From the NCBI RefSeq assembly GCF_010509575.1, contig NZ_CP048437.1:2666001-2730000 (forward strand): a DNA stretch of 64,000 nucleotides, in the 5' to 3' direction. This DNA is from Faecalibacterium duncaniae. GTDB lineage: Bacteria; Bacillota; Clostridia; Oscillospirales; Ruminococcaceae. The translations under genes and the position numbers were made by a program. Shown here in pieces: positions 51,185 through 58,807 of this stretch. The notes beneath the pieces were generated by a model that had not been told where the DNA came from, did not search any database, and saw nothing but the letters and a program-made list of their open reading frames with translations. Each line of letters starts with the position of its first letter. Position 1 is the first letter of the stretch.

Positions 51185-54100
51185 TTAGTCATCTTCCTTA
51201 CGGCGCTTACGCAGCATCAACAGGGCAACGCCGCCAGCTACCACAGCAAGGATGACAATGTAAGGCAGGGTGTCGAGGAGGACACCAAGGTCAGGTTGCA
51301 GGGTGCAATTATTGGTAAAGGCAATCGTCTTAGCGTCCGTACCAATCGTCACACTTGCTTCTCGCCTATTCTCAGGTGTTCCGGAATCAACCACATAGCT
51401 GGTCTCGTACTTTTCGCCTGAATAATTATCCTCTACAACCTTGTATTGGCCGCTCGGTAGATTCTTGAAGATAATCGAAGCTCCGTCTTTCAGCGTAAAC
51501 TGACCATTACCTTTCCATTCAACCTTTGCACGATCTGCTTCACTAATCTCAATATTGGTATCAGTGATATTTGCCGCTGTGCCATCAGCTTTGGTAATTG
51601 TAAAGGTAAAGGCTTTGTTGGTGTCGCCAAGTTTGCCGGTAACGGTTTTGGAGACGGTCAGGTTTGCAGAAGCAGGCACATACTTTGCGTAGAAAGTTGT
51701 ATCTTCTTTAATGGTATCTTCATCAAAATCAAACTTGCTACCTTCCGTGCAGTCCTGATTTGTATACCAACCATCAAAGGTGTAAACTGTACCATCTGGG
51801 GTTGTTTTAGTTTTCGGGCAGGTTGCTTCAGTCTGACCTTCACCAATAACATCCGGGCGGGCAATCGCTTTCAGCGAAATCGAAGTACTCCCTTCTGGGA
51901 CAGTAAATGCTCCGCCATAATCACGCACTAGAGCAAAGGTATCTTTACCCACATCCTGAACCATAAACTTGACGTTGATGTGCGTTGTATCATGGAGCAC
52001 TATCAAACCATCCAGATGGTACGTCATTTTTTTATCACTGACCGACGAAATCGGAGATTTATATATGCCCTTCGTGTATGTGGATTTATAGTTCTCTTCA
52101 CCCGTCCAGTCTCCATCCTCGCCGTTTTTGCCAGTATTGGCTCCACCCGCAGCAACGACCTCGTACCATTCAATTGTGTACGTGCCTACAGTATTCGCTT
52201 TCGTTGGATCCTTCTCAATTTCCTTTTGGATTTCTTTCGGGAGTGATTCGTAATAGTAGTCCTTGTATTTGCCATCCTGTTTAATCGGAATCACAGGAAA
52301 CTGTCCAGAATCAACTATAATTTCAGTTCCCAACTTCGTAGCAATAACGGCCGTGTCATAAATTGAGGTACGTTTATTGTATTTACTCGGAGCATCTACA
52401 TTTGAAATCGTACCAACGGCCATGCCGTTCCACGCTTTATTTTCAGCTTTATTACCATAGTAATCACCCGAATAGCCCAAAACCTGCGTGTAAACATAAA
52501 GATTGTAAGGAAATGTCGGATTATCGCTCTTCACAACTGTAATCTCCAGCTCATCGCCGTTACCTTCCGGATCTTTGCTCTTAGGGTCACCATAACGGTG
52601 AGCAACCGTCACCTTACCCTCTTGCGTAACCTTTATCCGTACTGTTTTGTAGGTATCTCCTGTACCTTTTATCTGATTAACTTCTATATTTTTACTGTTT
52701 ATAAATACCGCATTACCGTTAGTCTTGTCCGGATTAAGTCTCCATGTGTGATTGTAGTTTGTTTTTCCGTTTTTGGCCCGCAGTGTAATCGTTGCACCAA
52801 CCGGAACTTTTGTATCGCCCTGAATGCCGCTGATGCTACTGATCGTAGCAATTCCATCATTCACATTCGGATACTCAACGCCATCGATCTCAATGCTGAC
52901 GATCTCAATGCCGTCATCATCGAAGTCTTCACTTTCCTGATCCGGGTATTCCAGCGCAAGCACAAAGGGGCTGAAGCTGGAGGTTTCAAAGGTCAGGGTG
53001 CCATTCTGATAAGAAAGGACATCCAGTGTCTCCACGCTGCCGTCGTCTTTCTTGTGGAGCACCTTCAGTGCATCGGCAGTGAGCGCTCCCTCTTCTTCCA
53101 TTGCCGCAATTTCCGGCAGTTTGTTCAAACCAGAAACGGTAACGGTAGCCTTCTGGCCCTTGGCAGGCTGCACCGTTTCGCCCTTGGCGTTCTTGGGGGA
53201 GATCTTCAGGCCCAGAATGGGCATCATTTCCCCAAAGCTGTCCTCGTGGCTCTCGTAGAAGGTCTGCATATCGTCATCACCCATGTGGATGACGCTGAGG
53301 TGATCTGCGGCAGAAGGCAGATTTTTCACTTCCACCGGCAGATTGACGCTCTTCGTGTTGCCGTCCTCGTCCTCGTAGGAAGCAGAGGCCTTGGCAGTCA
53401 GATCCACAGGCACGGGGTTCTTGTCCACCAGATCCTCGTGATCCACGTCCTCTTCCTCATCGGAGCCAACGGTACCGTCCTTCCATGCGGCGTAGACGTT
53501 CACGGTGGTGGTCTTGTCGTCCAGAATGTTGCTGGTGGGGTCGGTGAGGTTCAGGCGCACCCGGTTGCCAAACTCGTCCAGCGTGTACCAGTAGTCAAAC
53601 TGCCGCAGTTCGCCCTTGGGGTCCCGGTTGGAGGAGGGGTTCTCGATGTAGCTGCTGTAATCCGCAATGGTCTCTGCCCGGGGCACAGCCTGAATGAAGT
53701 ACAGGTTCCACAGAACCTCACCGTTCCGGGCCAGATACTCGCTCTCCGTCATATTGTTGATCTGTGCCTGAGCGGTAATGTCCTGCAGATCAAGGGTGTT
53801 CAGCTCCCTCAGCCAGAAGCGGTAGACCACCATGTCCTGCAGCTTTTTGATCTCGTCGCCGGAAACGACCACTTTGTCATCAGGCTTTTCCACAACGTCG
53901 TCCTCGCCGGACCACTGGGTCTCGGTGCTGGAGCTGGGGTCGGTACTGGTGCTGGTGCTGGTGTCGTACTCAATGACGGTACCCCACTCTGTTTCCTTAA
54001 CGTTGGGGCCGCCGTCGAGGTTGTCCTCGCCGCCCTCTACAGGCCGGGTGGCAACTTCGTCCTCGCCAAAACCGGCAGCTTCACCGTCGTCTACAGGCCG

Positions 54101-54319
54101 GGTGGCTTCCTCCTCGCCGAAACCGCCAAATTCGTCGTCAGGATAGGATGCCTCGCCGTCATCTACGGGCCGGGAGGCCTCTTGATTAACCTGAGGATCG
54201 ATCAGACCCTCCGTTGCAAACACCGGCACAAGGCAGGTGCAGATGACCGCAAGCGCCAGACAAAGCGCAAAAACACGCTTCACCAGCCTATCTTTTTTTC
54301 CGTGATGATTTTTCCGCAC
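51185..54319 (-). CDS. Large pilus tip/adhesin-type surface protein
   Basis: A 1044-aa protein starting at GTG 54319, 9 bases after GGGAGGG. Signal peptide about 1-35 (VFALCLALAVICTCLVPVFA). Residues 45-95 hold three tandem (S/T)RPV(D/E)xGE repeats separated by acidic Gly-rich stretches. A long mixed domain follows (100-880), with an SSFSPFVLALEYPDQ end of its first part near 450. Residues about 840-880 are an InlB-type beta-grasp repeat (YTFDGWYTNQDC ... TTFYAKY). Residues 883-1000 are a pilin-like domain (LTVSKTVTGKLGDTNKAFTFTI ... IIFKNLPSGQYKVVE). The tail PDLGVLLDTLPYI + helix + RKRRKEDD is the sorting signal shared with the major pilin. The 51.3-52.9 kb part is AT-rich. Confidence 0.87.
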   Translation of the reverse strand: MRKNHHGKKDRLVKRVFALCLALAVICTCLVPVFATEGLIDPQVNQEASRPVDDGEASYPDDEFGGFGEEEATRPVDDGEAAGFGEDEVATRPVEGGEDNLDGGPNVKETEWGTVIEYDTSTSTSTDPSSSTETQWSGEDDVVEKPDDKVVVSGDEIKKLQDMVVYRFWLRELNTLDLQDITAQAQINNMTESEYLARNGEVLWNLYFIQAVPRAETIADYSSYIENPSSNRDPKGELRQFDYWYTLDEFGNRVRLNLTDPTSNILDDKTTTVNVYAAWKDGTVGSDEEEDVDHEDLVDKNPVPVDLTAKASASYEDEDGNTKSVNLPVEVKNLPSAADHLSVIHMGDDDMQTFYESHEDSFGEMMPILGLKISPKNAKGETVQPAKGQKATVTVSGLNKLPEIAAMEEEGALTADALKVLHKKDDGSVETLDVLSYQNGTLTFETSSFSPFVLALEYPDQESEDFDDDGIEIVSIEIDGVEYPNVNDGIATISSISGIQGDTKVPVGATITLRAKNGKTNYNHTWRLNPDKTNGNAVFINSKNIEVNQIKGTGDTYKTVRIKVTQEGKVTVAHRYGDPKSKDPEGNGDELEITVVKSDNPTFPYNLYVYTQVLGYSGDYYGNKAENKAWNGMAVGTISNVDAPSKYNKRTSIYDTAVIATKLGTEIIVDSGQFPVIPIKQDGKYKDYYYESLPKEIQKEIEKDPTKANTVGTYTIEWYEVVAAGGANTGKNGEDGDWTGEENYKSTYTKGIYKSPISSVSDKKMTYHLDGLIVLHDTTHINVKFMVQDVGKDTFALVRDYGGAFTVPEGSTSISLKAIARPDVIGEGQTEATCPKTKTTPDGTVYTFDGWYTNQDCTEGSKFDFDEDTIKEDTTFYAKYVPASANLTVSKTVTGKLGDTNKAFTFTITKADGTAANITDTNIEISEADRAKVEWKGNGQFTLKDGASIIFKNLPSGQYKVVEDNYSGEKYETSYVVDSGTPENRREASVTIGTDAKTIAFTNNCTLQPDLGVLLDTLPYIVILAVVAGGVALLMLRKRRKEDD

Positions 54320-54435
54320 AGTGGAGCCCTCCCTGCATCATAGTATTTTTGGCAAAACCGGAGGAAAAGATATCCAACTTTTGTCGGCTTTCTTTCCCTT
54401 GGCAGGTTATTTTTACCAGACACATCATTATTGTA

Positions 54436-54464
54436 ATAATAGCATGTATATCCAGTATTTTCAA
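54436..54464 (-). promoter_or_regulatory. Promoter of the pilus operon
   Basis: TTGAAA (54464-54459), 17-base spacer, TATTAT (54441-54436) on the minus strand, about 115 bases before the GTG start. The surrounding 150 bases are very AT-rich. Confidence 0.7.
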
Positions 54465-54740
54465 TAGTGAAATTTTATTTTCCCTTCCCCTTTTCAGACA
54501 AAATATTCTGCGATATACAGCACGTTATGAACCGTCGTAATATCATTGTGGGGAGTAGCGCAGTCTAACTTATCCGCACCGCCCGCCGCATTGATATATC
54601 GCGCAGTTTTGTGTTGTATATTCGCAGTTTCACTCTCTATAATACATGAAACGCAGATTCCTTTCACTTTTTTTCGAGATTTTTTGAAAAAAGTTTTCGG
54701 AGCCCTCTCAGTCTCGCAAAGCTCGACAGCGTCCGGGTTA

Positions 54741-54982
54741 AACCTCTCAGTCACGGGCTTCGCCGTGACAGCTCCCCTAGTAGGGGAGCCCTTGGCAGGC
54801 CGTCGCGTTTTCGGGGTCTGGCGCTTCGCTCCTGTTTGCCCTGCTGACGCAACGTTATTTCTGCCTTGCGGCAGATGATGCCCTTGGAGCGCCAGCGATC
54901 AGATTGAAAAATGAATCTCATGCCAAGGCCTCCCCTACTAGGGGAGGTGGCATCGAGCGTCAGCGATGATGACGGAGAGGTT
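54741..54982. repeat. Palindromic intergenic element, copy 10 (longest)
   Basis: Ends AACCTCTCAGTCACG and GATGACGGAGAGGTT. It has a two-armed body: CTCCCCTAGTAGGGGAG on the left, CCTCCCCTACTAGGGGAGG on the right, with a central non-repeated part (GCCTTGCGGCAGATGATGC). The AT-rich 54,465-54,740 stretch beside it contains no supported gene. Confidence 0.88.
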
Positions 54983-54990
54983 TTGCACCA

Positions 54991-55034
54991 AAAAGCGCCC
55001 CCATCACTCAAAGGAGCAATGGGGGCGCTTTACC
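54991..55034. terminator. Terminator of the rnf operon
   Basis: AAAGCGCCCCCAT / ATGGGGGCGCTTT around a 14-base loop, followed by TTTGG on the minus strand; 20 bases after the rnfB stop. Confidence 0.9.
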
Positions 55035-55053
55035 ATATTACGATAGGTTCCGC

Positions 55054-55971
55054 TTACTCAGCCTTGGGGGCTTCGGGAGCCTTTGCTTCCTCAGCCTTTG
55101 CGGCGGGCTCTGCCGGAGCGGCAGGAGCGGCAGCAGGCTTCGGAGCCTGCTTCACCACGGGCTTGGGGGGATTCGGATCGTCCTTCAGCGGGAAGAGGAT
55201 GATGTGCTTGGGGCACTTCTGGGCGCACATGCCGCAGCCCTTGCACTTGTCGTAGTCCACACGGGCCACGCCGTCCACAACGTGGATGGCATCAAACTTA
55301 CAGGTGCGCTCGCACATGCCGCAGGCAATGCAGGAAGTGGTGCACAGCTTGTTTGCCACAGCACCCTTATCCTGATTGGAGCACATGACCACGGGCTTGC
55401 GGGGGCCGCCTGCGTCGATCATAATGACGTGCTTGGGGCAGATGTTGGCGCAGGCACCACAGCCGGTGCACTTGTCCTTGTCCACCTTGGCCACGCCGTC
55501 CACAATGTGGATGGCATCGAACTTACACACCTTGGTGCAGTCGCCCAGGCCGATGCAGGCAAAGGTACAGGTCTTGGGGCCGCCGTACAGGGTGGCAGCA
55601 GCGGCACAGGTCTGGATGCCCTTGTACTCGTAGCTGGGCTTGCAGTGCTCGGAGTTGCCCTGGCACTGGACCACAGCCTTCTTCTCCACAGCGCTTGCCT
55701 CGCCGCCCATGATCTTGGCAATGGCGGCAGCAGCCTTGGGGCCGCCGGGGGCGCACTTGTCGCAGGGAACGCCGTCCATAACAACGGCCTTTGCGTAGTC
55801 GGCACAGCCGGCGTAGCCGCAGCCGCCGCAGTTTGCACCGGCCAGGCAGGCAGAAACTTCTTCAATACGGGGGTCTTCCTCAACCGCCATGAACTTTGCG
55901 GCCAGCACCAGAACAACGGCACCGATCGCGCCCACGATGGTACAGAGGATCACAGCAGATACAATATTCAT
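55054..55971 (-). CDS. rnfB: Rnf complex subunit B (Fe-S electron input)
   Basis: A 305-aa protein; GGGAGGAA precedes ATG 55971. N-terminal membrane anchor (AVILCTIVGAIGAVVLVLAA). Then the RnfB cluster motif CLAGANCGGCGYAGC (residues 42-56), and ferredoxin-type sites CTGCGACANICPKH, CIACGMCERTC and CKGCGMCAQKCPKH. From about residue 260 a Pro/Ala/Lys/Glu-rich tail (KPAAAPAAPAEPAAKAEE...) extends the protein. RnfB takes electrons from ferredoxin. Last gene of rnfCDGEAB. Confidence 0.95.
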   Translation of the reverse strand: MNIVSAVILCTIVGAIGAVVLVLAAKFMAVEEDPRIEEVSACLAGANCGGCGYAGCADYAKAVVMDGVPCDKCAPGGPKAAAAIAKIMGGEASAVEKKAVVQCQGNSEHCKPSYEYKGIQTCAAAATLYGGPKTCTFACIGLGDCTKVCKFDAIHIVDGVAKVDKDKCTGCGACANICPKHVIMIDAGGPRKPVVMCSNQDKGAVANKLCTTSCIACGMCERTCKFDAIHVVDGVARVDYDKCKGCGMCAQKCPKHIILFPLKDDPNPPKPVVKQAPKPAAAPAAPAEPAAKAEEAKAPEAPKAE

Positions 55972-55986
55972 AATCCTGTTCCTCCC

Positions 55987-56619
55987 TTACAGCGTCACGT
56001 TGAACAGGTTTTCGACGAGACCGCCGAAGCCCATAAAGGACAGGCTGGTGATGGCTGCTGCGATCAGGGTGATGGGCAGGCCCTTGAAGGGTGCCGGGGG
56101 ATCGCAGGCTTCCACACGCTTGCGCACGCCGCTGAACATGACCATGGCCAGCATAAAGCCGACACCTGCACCCACGGCACAGACCAGAGCCTCAATGTAG
56201 GCAGCGGCAAAGCCAAGGGTAGCAACGTCTGCGCCGTAGTCGTCCACGACCAGAATGGTCACGGCCAGCACGCAGCAGTTGGTGGTGATCAGGGGCAGGT
56301 AAACGCCCAGAGAATTGTACAGTGCAACAACATACTTCTTCAGGAAGATCTCGATGAACTGCACCAGCACTGCAATGACCAGGATGAACACGATGGTCTG
56401 CAGGTAGCCCAGGTCAGCGGGGTTCAGAATGAAGATCTGGATGGGGAAGGTGACAGCCGTTGCCACCAGCATAACAAAGATAACAGCGCCGGACATACCA
56501 ATGGAGGAATCCAGCTTCTTGGAAACGCCCAGGAACGGGCAGATACCGTAGAACTTCACCAGCACGTAGTTGTTCACCAGGATCATGCTGAAGAAGATCG
56601 CAGCAAGTTTGACTAACAT
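55987..56619 (-). CDS. rnfA: Rnf complex subunit A (integral membrane)
   Basis: A 210-aa protein with six membrane segments. NNYVLVKFYGICPFLGVSKKLDSSIGMSGAV (residues 15-45) and LGVYLPLITTNCCVLAV (about 111-127) contain the conserved Cys pair regions (GICPFLG, TTNCCVL) that hold the shared 2Fe-2S cluster with RnfE inside the membrane. Lies 1 base after rnfE. Carries electrons and ions across the membrane in the Rnf pump. Confidence 0.96.
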   Translation of the reverse strand: MLVKLAAIFFSMILVNNYVLVKFYGICPFLGVSKKLDSSIGMSGAVIFVMLVATAVTFPIQIFILNPADLGYLQTIVFILVIAVLVQFIEIFLKKYVVALYNSLGVYLPLITTNCCVLAVTILVVDDYGADVATLGFAAAYIEALVCAVGAGVGFMLAMVMFSGVRKRVEACDPPAPFKGLPITLIAAAITSLSFMGFGGLVENLFNVTL

Positions 56620-56620
56620 C

Positions 56621-57286
56621 TTATTCTGCCTCCTTCTTCAGGTTGTCGAGGTCGCAGCAGCTCTTGCGCTCGATGCGGGCATCCAGCTTGCCTTCCAGCC
56701 AGACGCAGCCGGCCATCAGCACGCCGTAGCAGAAGAATGCGCCGGGAGCCTGGGTCATAATGCTCATCTTGGCCATGCTCTCGGGCAGGACCTGGAAGCC
56801 CAGCCAGGTGCCGCTGCCCAGGATCTCACGGATGGAGGCCATCAGCACCACGGTGAGGGTGTAGCCGATGCCCATGCCGATGCCGTCAAGTGCGGAATCC
56901 ACCACATTGTTCTTGCAGGCAAACATCTCGGCACGGCCCAGAATGATGCAGTTGACAACGATCAGGGGCAGGAACACGCCCAGTGCGGTGTACAGGCTGT
57001 CCATGTAGGCGTGCATCACCATCTGAACGATGGTCACGAAGCCTGCAATGATGACGATGTAGCAGGGCAGGTGGACTTTAGCGGGGATCACGTTGCGCAG
57101 CAGCGAGATCAGGATGTTGGAGCACACCAGCACGAAGGTGAAGGCTGCGCCCATGCCCAGCGCGCTGGAAACTGCCGTGGTAACAGCCAGGCAGGAGCAG
57201 GTGCCCAGAACCAGACGCAGAACGGGGTTTTCTTTGATGATGCCGTTGGTAAGGATGCTTACCTTGGACTTGTTTTCGCTTGCCAT
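56621..57286 (-). CDS. rnfE: Rnf complex subunit E (integral membrane)
   Basis: A 221-aa protein with six membrane segments, homologous in plan to RnfA. NPVLRLVLGTCSCLAVTTAVSSALGMG (residues 20-46) and LGVFLPLIVVNCIILGRAE (about 111-129) carry the cluster-binding Cys. The C-terminus is cytosolic and Cys/Lys-rich (RIERKSCCDLDNLKKEAE). Forms the central membrane pair with RnfA. Confidence 0.95.
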   Translation of the reverse strand: MASENKSKVSILTNGIIKENPVLRLVLGTCSCLAVTTAVSSALGMGAAFTFVLVCSNILISLLRNVIPAKVHLPCYIVIIAGFVTIVQMVMHAYMDSLYTALGVFLPLIVVNCIILGRAEMFACKNNVVDSALDGIGMGIGYTLTVVLMASIREILGSGTWLGFQVLPESMAKMSIMTQAPGAFFCYGVLMAGCVWLEGKLDARIERKSCCDLDNLKKEAE

Positions 57287-57302
57287 TTCTTACCAACCTC
57301 CT

Positions 57303-57851
57303 TTATGCCAACTCGTTGTAGCAGTTGATGCAATCGTTGATGGCGGCAAACAGAGCCTTAGAGGAAATGGTTGCGCCGCTGTATGCGTCGTAGCCCTGGC
57401 CCAGGGTGATGTTCTGGGTGCCATCCATGCCATCGAACTGAGCAAGGAAGCTGTCGGTGGCAACGTTGCTGCCGATGCCCTTGGTCTGGGTAGAAGCGTC
57501 CACCCAGATGCCGGTGACAGTGCCGTTGGTGTCGAAGCCGATGATGACGGACAGGATGCCGCCGTCAAAGCCCTTTTCCTCAGCCTTGATGGCCAGGGAG
57601 CCGTCGGTGGCCTTTACAGCACCGGTGATGTTCTCGGTGGTGTAGTCGGTCACTTCCTCCAGATCGGAGGCGCTGGAAACGGTGGGCATCACGTCCACAT
57701 AGGCAGCCAGCGTTGCGGCCTTCTGGTTATCCTCAATGATGGGAGCCGTAAAGGAGTTGACCATAGCCAGCAGCAGGCTGACGATCAGTGCGATCACGCT
57801 CAGCACAACAACAGGCTTTACACTGGTCTCCCAGGAAGAATTCTTATTCAT
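57303..57851 (-). CDS. rnfG: Rnf complex subunit G (covalent FMN)
   Basis: A 182-aa protein. N-terminal membrane anchor (VKPVVVLSVIALIVSLLLAMVNSF), then an extracytoplasmic FMN-binding domain. The flavin-attachment motif SGATISS (about residues 160-166, in GYDAYSGATISSKALF) supplies the Thr that is joined to FMN. GGILSVIIGFDTNGTVTGIWV is the usual core strand. Overlaps rnfD by 4 bases. Confidence 0.95.
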   Translation of the reverse strand: MNKNSSWETSVKPVVVLSVIALIVSLLLAMVNSFTAPIIEDNQKAATLAAYVDVMPTVSSASDLEEVTDYTTENITGAVKATDGSLAIKAEEKGFDGGILSVIIGFDTNGTVTGIWVDASTQTKGIGSNVATDSFLAQFDGMDGTQNITLGQGYDAYSGATISSKALFAAINDCINCYNELA

Positions 57852-58807
57852 TTGCCAGCACCCTCCTTTGCTTTCTTTGCAGGCTTAACATAGCCGTAAG
57901 GAGTCTGACGGGTCCAATCGTTGATAAAGGGGACCCACAGGTTCATAAACAGCAGCGCGAAGGAAACGCCCTCGGCGTAGCTGCCCCACTGACGGATGGC
58001 GAAGGTGACGATGCCCAGGCACAGGCCGTAGATCAGCTTGCCCTTCAGGGTAAAGGGGCTGGTAACGTAGTCCGTTGCCATGAACACAGCACCGAACATC
58101 AGGCCGCCGGACAGGATGCCGACCAGTGCGCCGTGCAGGCTGCCGGTGGAGATCAGGTAGAAGATAAACATGCTGCCGATGTAAGAAGCGGGGATGGCGA
58201 TGCTGATGGTCTTGGTGGCCACCATATAAATCAGGCCCAGCAGGATGGCCAGAGCGCAGGTCTCGCCCAGAACACCGCCGTGCACGCCCATGAACAGATC
58301 CAGCAGGCTCAGCTTGCTGGTGTCAGCCACAGCCAGCGGGGTAGCGCTGGACAGCTGGTCAACCGCTGCATCGGGGAACACCCAATTGTTCATGGAACCG
58401 GCAAAGCTGATGAACAGCACGATACGGCCGACCAGTGCAGGGTTTGCAAAGTTCATGCCAATGCCGCCGAACAGCTGCTTGACCACGATGATGGCAACCA
58501 GGTCGCCGATGATGAGCTGGCCGATGGGCATGCCCACGGGCACGTTCATGGCCAGAATGATGCCGGTGACCACAGCGGACAGGTCGCTGATGGGGTTTGC
58601 TTTCTTCAGCAGCTTGCAGTACAGCCACTCAAAGGCCACACATGCCACAACGGACACTGCAGTGACCAGCAGGGCACGCGCGCCAAAGATGATTGCAGAG
58701 GCCACCACACAGGGGCACAGGGCAACGATCACGTTGGCCATCAGGCTCTGGGTCGTTTCCTCACTGCGCAGGTGCGGGGAGGCCGAAACAATAAGCTTCG
58801 TATCCAT
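57848..58807 (-). CDS. rnfD: Rnf complex subunit D (covalent FMN, membrane)
   Basis: A 319-aa protein with about nine membrane segments. Starts with SASPHLRSEETTQSLMANVIVALCPCVVAS (residues 8-37). The expected FMN-threonine motif is seen as LSSATPLAVAD (about 183-193). GGIGMNFANPALVGR and FGAVFMATDYVTSPFTLKGKLIYGL are strongly conserved in RnfD/NqrB. ATG shares one base with the rnfC stop. Confidence 0.95.
   Translation of the reverse strand: MDTKLIVSASPHLRSEETTQSLMANVIVALCPCVVASAIIFGARALLVTAVSVVACVAFEWLYCKLLKKANPISDLSAVVTGIILAMNVPVGMPIGQLIIGDLVAIIVVKQLFGGIGMNFANPALVGRIVLFISFAGSMNNWVFPDAAVDQLSSATPLAVADTSKLSLLDLFMGVHGGVLGETCALAILLGLIYMVATKTISIAIPASYIGSMFIFYLISTGSLHGALVGILSGGLMFGAVFMATDYVTSPFTLKGKLIYGLCLGIVTFAIRQWGSYAEGVSFALLFMNLWVPFINDWTRQTPYGYVKPAKKAKEGAGK

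Noticed and set aside
54023..54186. CRISPR array
   Set aside because: The repeats are in-frame coding repeats of the tip protein with unequal, related spacers; no cas genes in the window.
54494..54754. Minus-strand open frame of 86 codons upstream of the rnf terminator
   Set aside because: No ribosome site; overlaps repeat copy 10 and AT-rich non-coding DNA.
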